Shown: positions 35,400 through 47,500, counted from the stretch's first letter. The stretch is DNA of 64,000 nt from Monoplex corrugatus (GCA_030674185.1 JAPXFY010000026.1:57055109-57119108), one strand, 5' to 3'. Notes: generated from the letters alone by a model not told the origin. Made by a program: numbers and translations.

Positions 35400-36085
35400 G
35401 TGTTTGCAGATCTGACCACATTTGACACAGTGAACCAAAAAGCCCTGTGTGAGATACTACGAAAGTCTGGTTGACCTCAGAAGCTTGTCTCACTGATGGC
35501 TTCCTTTTACAATGGCATGCTACACAGGTGCAAGAGGATGGGGAGGCATCTGAACCCTTTCCAATAACAACAATGGAGTGAAACAGGGATGTGTTCTAGC
35601 GCCTTCACTCTGCTCCATCCTCCCTGCACCAATACTAACTGATACATCCACTGATACATTCAGAGACTTTGACAGGGGGGTTTACATCCAGTTCAACTCA
35701 AATGGAAAATTTCAATCTGCGGATACTCCAAGCCAAGACCAAAGTGCTCAAAGCCGCCCTGCTGGAGATTCTCTTCACTGATGGCTGCATTTTGGACACA
35801 CACTCACCTGAGGACGTCCAGCGCATCACTGATCAATTTGCAGTGACCTGCAAATGCTTTGGTCTTAGAATCAGCCTCAAAAGCTGTGTTTCAACCAACA
35901 CATCTCAAATTTTTGGAACATCACCACCTCTGACTCTAAACAACAACTGGAGATCAAGACTTCGACAAATTCTGCTGCTTGGACAATACAGTGAATAGCA
36001 ATCAATGGACCTCTTTAGGCAGAATCAGGACAATGCATTTCCAAGGCTAGTTTTGTCTGTGTTAATGAAAGCATGACCAAGAGGT
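35400..36085 (+). pseudogene. Reverse transcriptase fragment, same family as 44530-47690
   Basis: Broken frames give TTFDTVNQKALCEILRKSG, then NGVKQGCVLAPSL, then FNLRILQAKTKVLKAALLEI, then LFTDGCILDTHSPEDVQRI and CFGLRISLKSC. The family's FADD active site reads FTDG here, so the catalytic aspartates are damaged. Same domain order and spacing as the longer copy at 44530-47690. Confidence 0.7.
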
Positions 36086-36109
36086 TGTGGCAACACCATA
36101 GTATCACGC

Positions 36110-36752
36110 TTAACTCTCTCGCTACGAGCGTCAGGATTTCCCGATCATATCTCAACAACACTTGTTTATGTGCGCCAGAGAAATCTGACGAGTTTTGAAA
36201 ATTTGCGGCTTTCAGTATTTCCGTTAACCAAAACTAATAGCCAGAAACAGATTCTTCGGTCATTCTTAGCCTCGTTTCAGGCCATTAGGTCACTGTACTC
36301 TGCAGTTGGTGTGTTGACAGTGCAAAGTTCACGACCCACTACCTCTGCAGTGAAGCAGACGACGGAAAAGCAAACGGCTGAACAATACTCCAACATCTCA
36401 GCCCTCTTCAAGATGATTTCCTTCAGTGCATGTGGAGTGTGTGTACGTTGGATTTATGAAATTTCATTCAAAATGTGACTGTAGGAACTGATGTATTGAC
36501 CTGACTGTGTATTTTGTAAGACATTTTTCCCCTGAAAATGTCTCTAATTTTACTGTACCATTATTCAGCAACCATGAGGGTTAGACAGTTGAAATTTCAG
36601 CATTTTGTAAACCAATCTTTTAATATATGACCTGCCAATTTTCAAAACTCTCTGTTTTCATTGTTTGTATGATATTTTTTTCATGACCTATACAAATAGT
36701 GCGTATCAGGGGAACGGCAAGGGGCATAACCGTACGTAGCGAGTGATATAAC
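36110..36752. mobile_element. Putative TTAA-type element with imperfect terminal inverted repeats
   Basis: The left end TTAACTCTCTCGCTACGAGC and the reverse complement of the right end, TTATATCACTCGCTACGTAC, match at about 15 of 20 positions. It is 643 bp with no recognised transposase. The right target copy is degenerate (ATAA), which lowers confidence. Confidence 0.4.
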
Positions 36753-36834
36753 ACAAACAGCATGCAGTCCTGAGTGTTGCATTGCTACAATACAAACTAC
36801 CTACCAACCTCATCAGCTATGGCATCAATACAGG

Positions 36835-36931
36835 AAAGGCAGTATACACAATGCAATAATCTGGTGAAAGCAGTGCATAATTATATCTGAACAGCCCAAA
36901 ACAGCTTTTATTCAACAAAAATGGAACCAGC
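36835..36931 (+). repeat. Segment duplicated into fold-back copy 4
   Basis: AATGCAATAATCTGGTGAAA and CAGCCCAAAACAGCTTTTAT recur at 37175-37271, inside the centre of the neighbouring fold-back element, with a few substitutions. Confidence 0.85.
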
Positions 36932-36998
36932 TAAAGCAAAGCTAGGGCTGCAGACTTTTTTCCATGCGGTGCCTATAGATGAACATGTGCTTCCAGGA

Positions 36999-37498
36999 AC
37001 CAGAAAAAAACACAAAAGAAGAATAAGAACACGTATTTAATACAAGACAAGACAGACACAAATTTTCGGCCAACTGGCCTTTGTCAAGCGTAAGATTACA
37101 AACACAAACACCAGATACAAAAATTTGGGAAAAAAGACTGAAACTTCCTTTCTGCTCCGTCCAGTGCGAGAAAAGGAAAGATAGTACACACAATGCAATA
37201 ATCTGGTGAAAGCAGCACATAATCACATCTGAACAGCCCAAAACAGCTTTTATTCAACAGAAAAGGAACCAGAAGTGATTCTTTTTCTCACACTGGACCA
37301 AGCAACAGGGAAGTTTCAGTCTTTCTCTCCTAATTTTTGTATCTGGTGTTTGTTTGTTTGTAATCTTAGCTTGACAAAGGCCAGTGGCCAAAAATTTGCG
37401 CCTGTCTTGTCTTTTGTATTAAATACGCGTTCGTTATTCTTCTTTTGTGTTCTGGTTCCTGTTTGCTTGAACGTGGGCAGTCACACTTGTTTTGGATT
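36999..37498 (+). mobile_element. Palindromic fold-back element, copy 4, with flank captured in its centre
   Basis: The left arm starts truncated at AACCAGAAAAAAACAC; the right arm is complete to GGGCAGTCACACTTGTTTT plus GGATT. The direct repeat ATGTGCTT(C/T)CAGGA flanks it (36985-36998 and 37499-37512). The centre (37175-37271) is a copy of the sequence just upstream (36835-36931). Confidence 0.8.
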
Positions 37499-37632
37499 AT
37501 GTGCTTTCAGGATCGGTCTTGTGTCCTACATGAAGACCTACACAAGATGCTAAAGACCAGTATGCTTACTTAACCGTTGGACCTATGGGTCAGGCCACCA
37601 TCATCATAATCACCATCTTCAGAACATGTTCC

Positions 37633-38300
37633 TTAACTCAATCGAGTCGCAGTCTTCAGGGTCATTCTGCCCCCTCAATTCGGAGGATTTTTAGCACATT
37701 TTAAAAAAATATAGAAAAACAACCAAATAAAGTAGACAAACAAAGTAAAGTGATACAGAAAGACCAGGATTAGATCTTTACAAATAATCTTACTTTATTT
37801 ATGGTATTCCGTGTACTTGTAAATGATGAGGTATCCAAATAGGTATCCAAAGGGGGGTAATTTTTTTTTTTTGATGGATATGAACACACACTGTGAAACA
37901 GTTTTAGATGAAGTCCAGAACATGATTTCGATGCCATGGATGTTTCAAATCACAAGATTACTGGTAGTTGTCACTTTTTGCATACAGTTGCTCCAGAGCA
38001 CAAAATATTTACAGAATTGTGAGGTTCGACTTGCTTTCCTTGACGCCACGGAATTCGCATGTCGCGGTAGCGCTGAAAAAAGGCTACTGTTGTCTTTGTT
38101 TCACATTGCCACAAACGGTCTAAGGTAAATAAATGCTGTAAACATACCCTAGTTTAGGTTCCCAGTGAGTTTTCCCTATAACTGACGCTTCTGACATAAA
38201 AAAAAATACAAATGTCCGCCGTCAATAAATCGACGTCGCGTACCCAAGCAGTAAACGGAAGTGACGGAGATTTTCTTCCGGCACGAAGCGATTGAGTTAA
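37633..38300. mobile_element. TTAA-ended element with 12-bp perfect inverted ends
   Basis: Starts TTAACTCAATCG and ends CGATTGAGTTAA, a perfect 12-bp inverted repeat. TTAA at both ends fits a piggyBac-type target. It is 668 bp; the longest ORF (37823-38128) shows no transposase motif, so it would be non-autonomous. Confidence 0.55.
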
Positions 38301-38372
38301 ACCTGTTCTCAATGGGAGACCACTTTTCAGACACACACCACACACAGACACCTCCACACGCCACACAATTAC

Positions 38373-38449
38373 CTGTCTGATGTGGTGATGGTGGTGGTGG
38401 AACGTGAATGCTGTGAGATGGACACTGTAGGTGGGGGAGGACGAGGGGG
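38373..38449 (-). CDS. Internal coding exon (77 bp), proline-rich
   Basis: Acceptor TTTTGTGTGCAG before 38449 and donor CAG|GTAATT after 38373. 25 codons plus 2 bases: PPRPPPPTVSISQHSRSTTT then ITTSD. The PPRPPPP run is a plausible SH3 or profilin ligand. It starts in phase 0, as the preceding exon requires, and its 2 leftover bases (AG) are completed by the G that opens the exon at 34960. Confidence 0.75.
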
Positions 38450-38454
38450 CTGCA

Positions 38455-39085
38455 CACAAAATCACATCATTTTGATCATACATATTAACATCACAAATAA
38501 CTTCGTCATTATCATACATATCATTAACATCTCAGTAGCAACTTCATGATCATCATATATTTTATTAACATTTCAATAACTACTTTATGATTATCACACA
38601 TATCATTAACATCTCAGTAGCAACTTCATGATAATCATGTATTTTATCAACTTTTTGATAACTACTTTATGATTATCACACACATCATTAACATCACAAT
38701 AACCACCTTATAATTATGGCACATATCATTAACATGGCACATAATCACTTCTAATCATACAATTCATAAACATAACAATAATCACTTTGTAATATCATAT
38801 ACATCTATTCCATGCAACAAAATGTGATGATAATTATCACACATATCATTAACATGACAACCACATACCATCATACACTTCATTAACTTCACATAACAAC
38901 TTTGTAATTATCGCACATATCATTAACATCACAATAACCACTTTTTAATTGCCACACATATTAACATCACAACAACTACTTTATAATTATTATACATATC
39001 ATTAACATAACAACAATTATTTTGAAATTATCACAAATATCATACACATAATAATAATCAGTTTATAATGTCGCACATATCTGTT
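38455..39085. repeat. 41-60-bp diverged minisatellite in an intron
   Basis: Units built from CATATCATTAACATCACAAT and AACTACTTTATGATTATCAC. Copy number about 14, irregular. Confidence 0.8.
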
Positions 39086-39185
39086 CTATGCAACAAAACT
39101 GTCCAGTAAGAGTGATGGATCTCCTTCCAGCAGCACTGACCTTTCATGTAGGGATTTCAAGCCATGATTTATTATTACTGCCAGG

Positions 39186-40156
39186 AGAAATTTTTTTGAA
39201 GAGTGATTGAACAGCTGCATAGCTCCTCTGCCCCATCAGATTTTGACACTCTTGCGTGCAGTCTGAGAGATTGTATAGAGGATGTCTCCAAGTGGATGAG
39301 TGAAAACAAGCTGAAGATGAATGATGATAAAACTGAGCTTATTGTTACTGGTACTAAGTCAAAGGTCAATCAGGTTACTCATGCCCCCATGTCTATCTCT
39401 GGTTGTGATGTATCTTTCTCACAAACTGTTAGAAACCTTGGCTTCTACCTGGATGAAACACTGTCTATGGAAGCCCATGTCAAACAGTTGTGCCGTACTC
39501 TGTACTATCAGCTACGCAGAATAGGTAAGATTCGCTCCTTCCTTTCCACTGATGCTACCAACAGGCTTGCTGTCTCTTTCATACTATCTAGACTGGACTA
39601 TTGTAACTCTCTATTCGCAGGTCTCCATGACAATCAACTATTTAAACTTCAGCGCATACAGAACCACGCGGCTCGCCTTGTTCTCTGCAAGCCTAGGCGT
39701 GAGAGTGCAAAATCTCTCCTTAGAACACTTCATTGGCTCCCGGTAAAGGCTAGGATTCAATAGAAAGTTGCCTGTCTCTGCTTTCAGTGTATCTATCACG
39801 AGAACATGCCATCCTATCTTGCCAACCTCCTGCAGGGTTACAAACCTTCTCGAACGCTCCACTCTTCTGACACCTCACTGTTGACTGTTCCTCGCTTCTC
39901 TCTAGACACCTTTGGTAAAAAATCTTTCTCTGTCTTTGGCCCAAATGTATGGAACTCTCTACCACTGTCTCTCAGAAAAACTAAGTGTTTCTCAACCTTC
40001 AAACGGCACCTGAAAACCCACCTCTTTCAAACTCATCTAACCTGAAGAGCCTTAGTTTGCAAGTCTGTCATCAGACTAATCTCTCCTGCCTGTATAACAG
40101 TATTTTGTATAAGGGACTATAGAGCAAGGTGTGTCTGTGCGTGCATGTGTGCATGT

Positions 40157-40235
<79 letters not shown>

Positions 40236-40610
40236 TGCTTGAGTGAGCATGTGTGTGTATCACTAGGTGTACAGCTGAGGAGGGGATAGGGGAGAAATTG
40301 AGTGGGAAAGAGACTGAAATACTTTAAGAAACTTTTTAAAAATCTTTGTTTGTATGTAAATTGTGATGTATGATATGCGAATAGTTTATAATTTGTGAGG
40401 TAATTTTGATTGTCAAGATGTTAACGCTGTAATACTGAAGTTATAATGTTTTTCCTGTATATGGATTAGAATTTTTCTGTTTTTAATCTTCATTCAAAAT
40501 ATTGATTATAATTTTATGTACAACTATTGCATGCATAAACACACACACACACGCATGCAAACATAGCACACGCCACACACACACACACACACTCACACAC
40601 ACACACACAC

Positions 40611-40659
<49 letters not shown>

Positions 40660-41026
40660 TCTTACACACACGCGCACAGCAATGCACACGCACGCACACA
40701 CACACGTACACACACACACACACACACATGTACGCAAGCACACACACGCAGCAATATAAATAAACACAGTATGCCTCTTTATTCATATGAAAAATCTGTT
40801 AATCTTTCTTCATTACATAAGTCAGTGTTTAAATTTTAATATTCTGTGGTTTCTTATGTGTCTTCTTAGTTGTATAGCTTTAATGTTTGTTATCTTATTG
40901 TGTATGTAATTGTGAACATTTTTTATGACCTTTTGCCTTTCTTGCGAAATGTAAAGCGCTGGTGAGCACATTTTTATATGGAATATGCTCTATACAAATA
41001 AACATTATTATTATCATTATTATTAT
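39186..41026 (+). mobile_element. 5'-truncated L2/CR1-group retrotransposon
   Basis: Keeps the C-terminal third of the protein, a 3' UTR holding GT (40139-40235) and CA (40540-40755) microsatellites, and a tail of AAATGTAAAGCGCTGG..CTATACAAATAAA followed by ATT/ATC triplets ending about 41026. It differs in sequence from the full-length copy at 1-3.9 kb, so it is a related subfamily. Confidence 0.8.
39203..40045 (+). pseudogene. Truncated reverse transcriptase C-terminal part, one in-frame stop
   Basis: Begins within the RT (WMSENKLKMNDDKTELIVTG), continues through VRNLGFYLDETLSM, FILSRLDYCNSLFAGL and LQRIQNHAARLVL, and ends in FKRHLKTHLFQTHLT. The only interruption I see is a TAG at 39761-39763 (after VKARIQ); the frame then resumes to 40045. 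The active-site region is missing. Confidence 0.8.
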
Positions 41027-41028
41027 TT

Positions 41029-42690
41029 CAAAGTCTGAAACGCTGTTTTGGAGATCTGTCTCCAACAAAGGCCACTGTTTTCAGATTGTTCAGACATATC
41101 AAATCTGGTCAAACAATGCTGAAAGACCATGACTGCTGTGGTAGACTAGCAATGACAAGTACTTCAGAAAACATCTCTAGAGTCCCTGTTAAAGGAGGAG
41201 TGAATAATGATCTACAGTCAAATACAGTATTCTGAAGATCTCATCGGGAAGTGTCACTCAATTTATCATGACTAAGGGTACGTTCATGCTGCCACTCACG
41301 ACTCGTGCGGACAGACAAAAATTGTGCGGGTGCGAAAAAAACTCTTTATTTTTACTTGCATTGCTGAAGATGTTCATACTGCCACAGACACGCACGCATG
41401 ACCACGTACGCAAAAAAAGTCATGCTGCTTGCTACACTTCTTTCGTGCGTGGGCGAGGCTAAGCCAACTTCTTTTTTATCACTGGCCATCCTCTGTGCGC
41501 TCATACTGAAACGCTTCTGTATGTGTGTGCGGATCAAGAGACTAGCTCCAGCAAATGATTGTACATGTCAGGTATCATTCTTAGATATTCTGCCAATTTT
41601 GTTTTTCTGACAGCAGTTCAGGCATTAAATGATAATACTCTCCATGCATGTTTCATGATCTGTTAATTGGGTGCACAGAAAAATGGTGAGTTGTTCGATG
41701 CTTCTTGTTTCTTTTCTTCCACCACCACCACAAAATCAGTTTCTGTCGCCCCGTCAGCACCATGTCTAGCAGAAAATAAGCAGCACTAGCCTCCCTTCTT
41801 CCTCAAGGACAGAGAGCGTGCTGATAAGTATGAACACCTTTTCTCACGCGTATACGTTTTTTCTCCGCACGACAGTCATGAGTGGCAGCACAAACGTACC
41901 CCTACTTGACGTGGTGAAATGTAGCACCTGTTGAGTGCCCCATAACCTGACTGAAGAACAAAATCAGGGTAGAGTGGGCTGTTGCACCCATATGTGAAGA
42001 AAATTTAATGGAAGGAAGACATTGCAACAGGAAACAAAATGTGGCCAAATCAGCATGACCCCTATACAAATCAACAGTCGGCAGTTTGGCTCTTCCAAAA
42101 TGACAACCCATCTGTGAAATTCAAAACAAACACAAGTCGCTTCTAAACAAATGGTAGCACAGACTTTGGGTTTTTTGTTTTTTTGTTTTTTGTTGTTGTT
42201 GTTGTTTTCAAAATCCAGCCACACAGCCACTATTTTGCATGAGGACAGAAAGATAGTTATAGCTGACTAATACGTCAACCATTGTTTGCCTTAAGTCTTT
42301 CAAGCTTTGTGAAAACACTGTGCCCCCTAACATGTCAGTGGTTTACTACTCCATCATGACAATGAAGTGTGCACATAGGAGTTGCAACTCTGGATTTTCT
42401 GGTTGAAAGTAACGTTCAGCTGGTCACCTACCCACCATGTTCCCCGAGTTAGACCCTTTGACAGGTTTTTGTTCTCTTTCATCAAGCAGCATTTGAAGGG
42501 AAAGCAGTTTCAAGTGCTGAAAATGCTCCAGCATTCTTCAAGGATGTTATTTTGGACCTACCCCAGTCAACATGATTGGGTGTCATGGACAAATGGTTTG
42601 AGAACATGGGGGGTACATCAAAAAACTGGAGTAGTCCAATTAGCTGTAAGCATTCCTGGAAAGCAAGGCTACAAAATTTAATGACTGTCC
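41029..42690 (+). pseudogene. Mariner-like transposase relic, split by a nested element
   Basis: Before the insertion: FRLFRHIKSGQTMLKDHDCC then GRLAMTSTSENISRVP (41080-41180), the HTH linker, followed by GKCHSIYHDY. After it: a reading like LTW.NVAPVECPIT.LKN, IRVEWAVAP, then AVWLFQNDNPSV (about 42080). Later come ATLDFLVESNVQLVTYPPCS (42385-42440), FIKQHLKGKQFQ (42476) and DLPQST..GVMDKWFENM. This order is that of mariner transposases. The PDLAPCD-like third catalytic motif is scrambled. It belongs to a different subfamily from the relic at 23.8-24.9 kb. Confidence 0.7.
41275..41902. mobile_element. 628-bp element with about 35-bp inverted ends, nested in mariner relic
   Basis: The left end AGGGTACGTTCATGCTGCCA and the reverse complement of the right end, GGGGTACGTTTGTGCTGCCA, match closely and the inverted repeat runs on to GTGCGGA. 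Flanks are TA (or CTA) on both sides; removing the element and one flank copy restores ATGACTACTTGAC and a continuous mariner reading. No transposase is recognised. Superfamily uncertain. Confidence 0.7.
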
Positions 42691-42699
42691 CAAGAATAT

Positions 42700-43520
42700 G
42701 CACCAAAATTAGTATGTGATGTGACACAACAGACCTTGCTCTCTTTGGGAAAACACTACCTGATACAGTTTAATTTACAAACTGAGGTCACTGTTGATAG
42801 CTGAACTCCTTAAAACATACCTGCTATCTGTAATCTTCTTTACTCCTCTAACAGTAAGATTCCAGTGGTGCTGTATGTTTTTACATCGGAAGTGTGTAAT
42901 GGTATACCAAATGCAACTTCAGACGCTTTACTCTTTATGCTCTGCATTGTTTTGAAAAATGCTTTATAGGCACAGTAAGAACTGACTGAATTAATACGTT
43001 GATAGAGGATATAACATTGGTATGTCCTGGTACTATCACTGTAATTTCAACATTTCCAAAACACTGAATGTTTTCCTTGCTTTTATTACAATATATTCCA
43101 CTGGATTATTCCATGTCAATTATGTGGTAACAAATACTTCAAGAAATGAAACTATCTGTTTATAACCAAGAATGTTATTACCATTTTTAAATGGAGGAAA
43201 TGTTATAAAGTTGATCTGTGTTGATGTTATTTCTCTGCTGTAAACACTTAATGCAAATATTCTTATAAGCAGTATAAATACCAATTAATTAAATCAGCAA
43301 TATTGTTATTTTAGTGCTCCTAACACAAAAGGAAATTTTCCTTCTAAAATTACATTTAATTACACATACTAGACCGTGGCTCACAAATGCAAATAGCAGC
43401 AGCAATTTGCCATTTCTGCCTCGTAACAATAAAGTCGAATATATTTTCATATACTATATCCACACTGATTTGTTAGTTCAGTGGTGATGTTACTTCAGTG
43501 CTGTGGACACACAGTGTGGA
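42700..43520. other. AT-rich intronic DNA
   Basis: No gene, repeat array or mobile-element motif recognised. Confidence 0.5.
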
Positions 43521-43524
43521 TATT

Positions 43525-43640
43525 CTTATCATTATCATCATCATCAGATGCCTTGCCACATGGCATTGGCGATCATGGCCTTCCATCTGTTTCTGTCCCT
43601 TGTTGCTGCAAGCATCTCTTCCCCCCTTTTCCACCCTATT
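43525..43640 (-). pseudogene. Antisense RTE 3' end fragment
   Basis: ATC-triplet tail (ATCATTATCATCATCATC on plus) then GATGCCTTGCCACATGGCAT and TGGCCTTCCATCTGTTTCTG, homologous to 5160-5240 and to the reverse complement of 7800-7890. Confidence 0.65.
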
Positions 43641-43684
43641 CTTATACCTGTATAAAAACTGACTGATCAATTCAGTGTTCATAC

Positions 43685-43804
43685 CCGTGAGGAAGTAAGA
43701 CGAGAATCACTGATGGTGAAGGGACGATGTCGATCAGAGGCAGCACTGCGCGAGTGAACCACACCACCTGTCACCTTACGACTGCTCATCTTGCCCTCAT
43801 TCAT
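43685..43804 (-). CDS. Internal coding exon (120 bp)
   Basis: Acceptor TTGTACATACAG before 43804 and donor ACGG|GTATGA after 43685. Exactly 40 codons in phase 0/0: MNEGKMSSRKVTGGVVHSRS, AASDRHRPFTISDSRLTSSR. Basic and Ser-rich, no fold recognised. It joins KVRE from the upstream exon and PPRPPPP from the downstream exon without a phase conflict. The initial Met is not necessarily a start because an acceptor precedes it. Confidence 0.8.
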
Positions 43805-43824
43805 CTGTATGTACAAACACATAC

Positions 43825-43826
43825 AC

Positions 43827-43877
<51 letters not shown>

Positions 43878-44043
43878 TATATATATATGCATGTACACAC
43901 AAGATACATAGACACATATGCACACACTTTTTAGTGAATAGGTTGCTTTAGAAGATGGAGCCATGTTGATTCAATATTTGACATATCAAGATAAATCCAG
44001 CCCATTAGTAGTAGTAGTAGTAGTAGTAATAGTAGTAGTAGAT
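43825..44043. repeat. CA, TA and TAG microsatellites
   Basis: CA repeats 43825-43876, TATATATA 43878-43888, then AGT/TAG triplets 44006-44042. Confidence 0.9.
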
Positions 44044-44529
44044 CAGGTCAGAGCGAATTCTCTGCTACAGTATGACAGTAGACTGTATGACCTGCGCCTG
44101 TCTCTGCTGCCTTGTGGGTTACCCTTTGGGTGGGGGAAAGGCTATGTGAGTAAACCCAGACAGAAAATCCCACAGCTGCATACTGCAGAAAGGGCTTTGC
44201 CACAGAGCACTGCTTGTGGTTTTGGCCATATGCTGCAACTTGCCATCTACTGTTCAGCCGTCTGTGTCTCCTATGAGAACAGCTGTCTCACCTCGGTTTG
44301 CCCTGGACTTGTGGAGACAGGTGGAGACAGAGTTGCTGAGGCTCTGCGCAAACTACAGCAACTTACATATGCACATAGCACCTAGCGCCAATCCCCCTCA
44401 CAAACATGACAAACACAAGAAAACAACGGCCCTCAGTCCCCAGCGGCTCTGGGACCACTGCTCAAGGCAGCGGACAGACAGGGAAAGGAGCAGAGGGTGC
44501 TAAGAATCTCTGGGTTCAGACAGGCTACT

Positions 44530-47500
44530 GCCAACGGAAACAGACCGCTAGACTCTTGATTGTTGCTGCTTGAAACATGCGAACTCTCCTAGATAGAAAA
44601 AGAGGTCAACCGACCAGAAAGAAGAACCACCTTGGTAACCGAGAGCTCTAAAGATACAAAGTTGACATTGCTGCCCACAGCGTGACAAGATTTTAGACAA
44701 GGGTCAATTAAGCGAGATTGGATCAGGATATATCATATACTGGTCAGGTCGCAAAGCTGAAAGGAAGGCAGGTGTTGGTTTTGCAATAAGGACCTCTCTC
44801 ATCTCTCAGCTTGAGTCACAGCCCCAGGACATCAATGACAGAATCATGACTATCAGGCTCCCCTCATCAGACAATGCATATGCTATTTTGGTAATTGTCT
44901 ATGTCCCCACCATGACAAACTAAGATGAAAACAAAGAAGCCTTCTACCAACAGCTTGATGAAGTTGTACACAGCGTACCAGCAGGTGATAAGGTGATCCT
45001 CCTGGGGGATTTCCATGCCAGAATCGGCTCAAATCATACAGCATGGGCTGGCATTATTGGTCAGCAAGGTATCGGTCATGAGAACTCAAATGGCAAACTT
45101 CTACTTTCACTATGCTCCCAGCACAATCTCTCAATCACAAATACGTTCTTCCAACTGATCAGCGCTTACAAAACCACCTGGATATATCCAAGATCAAAGT
45201 ACTGGCATCAAATAAATTTCATCATCTGCAGACAACGGGATCTGCACGACTTTCATATCACAAGAGCAATGAGAGGTGTGTGATCTGCACGACTTTCATA
45301 TCACAAGAGCAATGAGAGGTGTCAAATGCTCAACAGATCACCTTCTCTTCGGATCAAAGGTGAACCTCCAGGTGCAAAGAAAAAGAAGGCCCCAGGGCAA
45401 GAAACCTAAAAAAAAACTGGATGTTTGGAAAATCAATAACACTGGCATAACAGTTGCCTTACAGAATGAACTCTCAAAGTGTCAAGAGCAAGTTGCCTTC
45501 ACCAAAGGAGAGACAAAAAAAAAACTGGGCCAAACTAAGAAATGAAGTTGACACCGTGGCCAAAGAGACAATAGACGTCCTCAAAAGACATCACCAGGAC
45601 TGGTTTGATGACAATGATTCTGAAATTCAAAGTCTTCTTGCTGAGAAGTATGCTGCACACAAGAATTGGCTAGCGGACAGTCTAACTCAAAGCAGGCCAA
45701 GTTCCATCATCTCAGAGGAAAAGTTCAGAAGCGGTTGCACTCCATGAAGGACGAATGGTGGAAAAAGAAGGCAGAGGAGATCCAGGGTTATGCTGACTCA
45801 AAAAATGCCAAGCTCTTCTACTCCAGCTTGAGGGAGATGTATGGGCCACCACAGAAAAGTGCAGCCCCAAACTGGAACCTGCAGGGTGAGCTCCTCACTG
45901 ATAATGAGGCAATAAATAAGAGATGGTCAGAACAGTTTGAGTAGCTCATAAATGGGCCTTCATCGATTGACCCCAGTGTTACTGAAGAGATCCCAGCAAG
46001 ATCCCTACATATGGAACTTGATGACCCACCCACAGAGGATGAGATGACAGAAGAAATAGCAGAGTTGCAATGTGGTAAATCAGCAGGCTCTGATGGTATT
46101 CCACCCGAAGTTTTGAAAGCAGATCAGCCATTGATACAGAAGTTTACCGAGTGCCTCTGTACGTGCTGGGAAGATGGCTGCCCCAGGATCTGAAAGATGC
46201 CAGAATAGTGCACCTGTACAAAGGCAAAGGTGACAAGTCCAGCTGTGATAAATGTCATGGGATCTCCCTTTTGAGCACCGCATGCAAGATCCTCTCCAAG
46301 GTCATCTAAAACAGGCTGAATACCCATCTTCTTGATGAGACAGTACCAGAAAGCCAGTGTGATTTTCATCAGGACAGAGAGACAGTTGACATGATATTCG
46401 CTGCAAGACAGATCCAAGAGAAATAAAAAAGAACAAAATATGGATCTCTGCATCATCTTTGTCGACCTCACTAAGGCTTTCGACACAGTGTCACCCCCAG
46501 GACTGTGAAACATACCTCCTCGAATTGGAATCCCTCCCAAGATGGTAAAAATAATCAGATGCTTTCATGTTGGCGTGAACGCAAGATTAGTCAACTGCAG
46601 TGAAGATGATGAGTTCCCCGTCACTAACGAGTCAAGCAAGGATGCGTTCTTGCTCCAACATTCTTCAGCTTCCTTTACAGCATGATGCTTCTCTCTGCCT
46701 TTAAAGATTCAGATTCAGGCATCCAAATCATTAAATGACAGATGGAGGTATCTTCAATACTCAATGCCTGAAGGCAAAGTCGAAACTCACTAAATCAATT
46801 GTTCGTGACCTCCTGTATGCTGATGATTGTGCTATCGTTGCCCACTCAGAGGATGACCTTCAAAGACTTACAGATTCTGTCTGCGGCCACTAAGCACTTT
46901 GGACTCACAATAAGCACCAAGAAGACTGAAGTGACGTTTCAACCTGCAAAAGGATCAACACCAAACATGCCTGAAATAAAGATCGACGACAAGGTCCTTA
47001 ACAATGTTGACTCCTTCACCTATCTTGGTAGCAGTCTCTAAGGCAAGAGCTTCCTATGGCAGACTCCACAAGAGAGTATGGAAACGAAAGGGGCTTGAAA
47101 CTGGAGATGAAGTGCACAGTATACAGAGCAGTAGTCCTGACTGCATTGCTGTATGGATGCAAGTTCTGGATTCTTTACCGTAGGCATGTCAAGCTACTAG
47201 ATCAGTTTCACCAGCGCTGCCTCCGACGTATCTTAAACATCAAATGGTACAACAAAGTCTCAAACGTGAATGTCCTTTTGCAAGCCCAGATGCCAAACAT
47301 AGATGCACTGCTAACACAGTCTCAGCTAAGATGGTCTGGACATCTCGTGTGCATGCAGGATAACAGGCTTCCAAAGCAGCTCTTCTACAAAGGGCCATCG
47401 ACCAAGAGGACGGCCAAAGCTTCGCTACAAAGAAACCCTGAAAAAAAAACACTCTAGAAATGTAACAATAATGAAGAACAGTGGGAAATTACGGCCACAA

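Noticed and set aside
37823..38128. 101-codon ORF as a transposase for the TTAA-ended element
   Set aside because: No piggyBac or other transposase motif visible.
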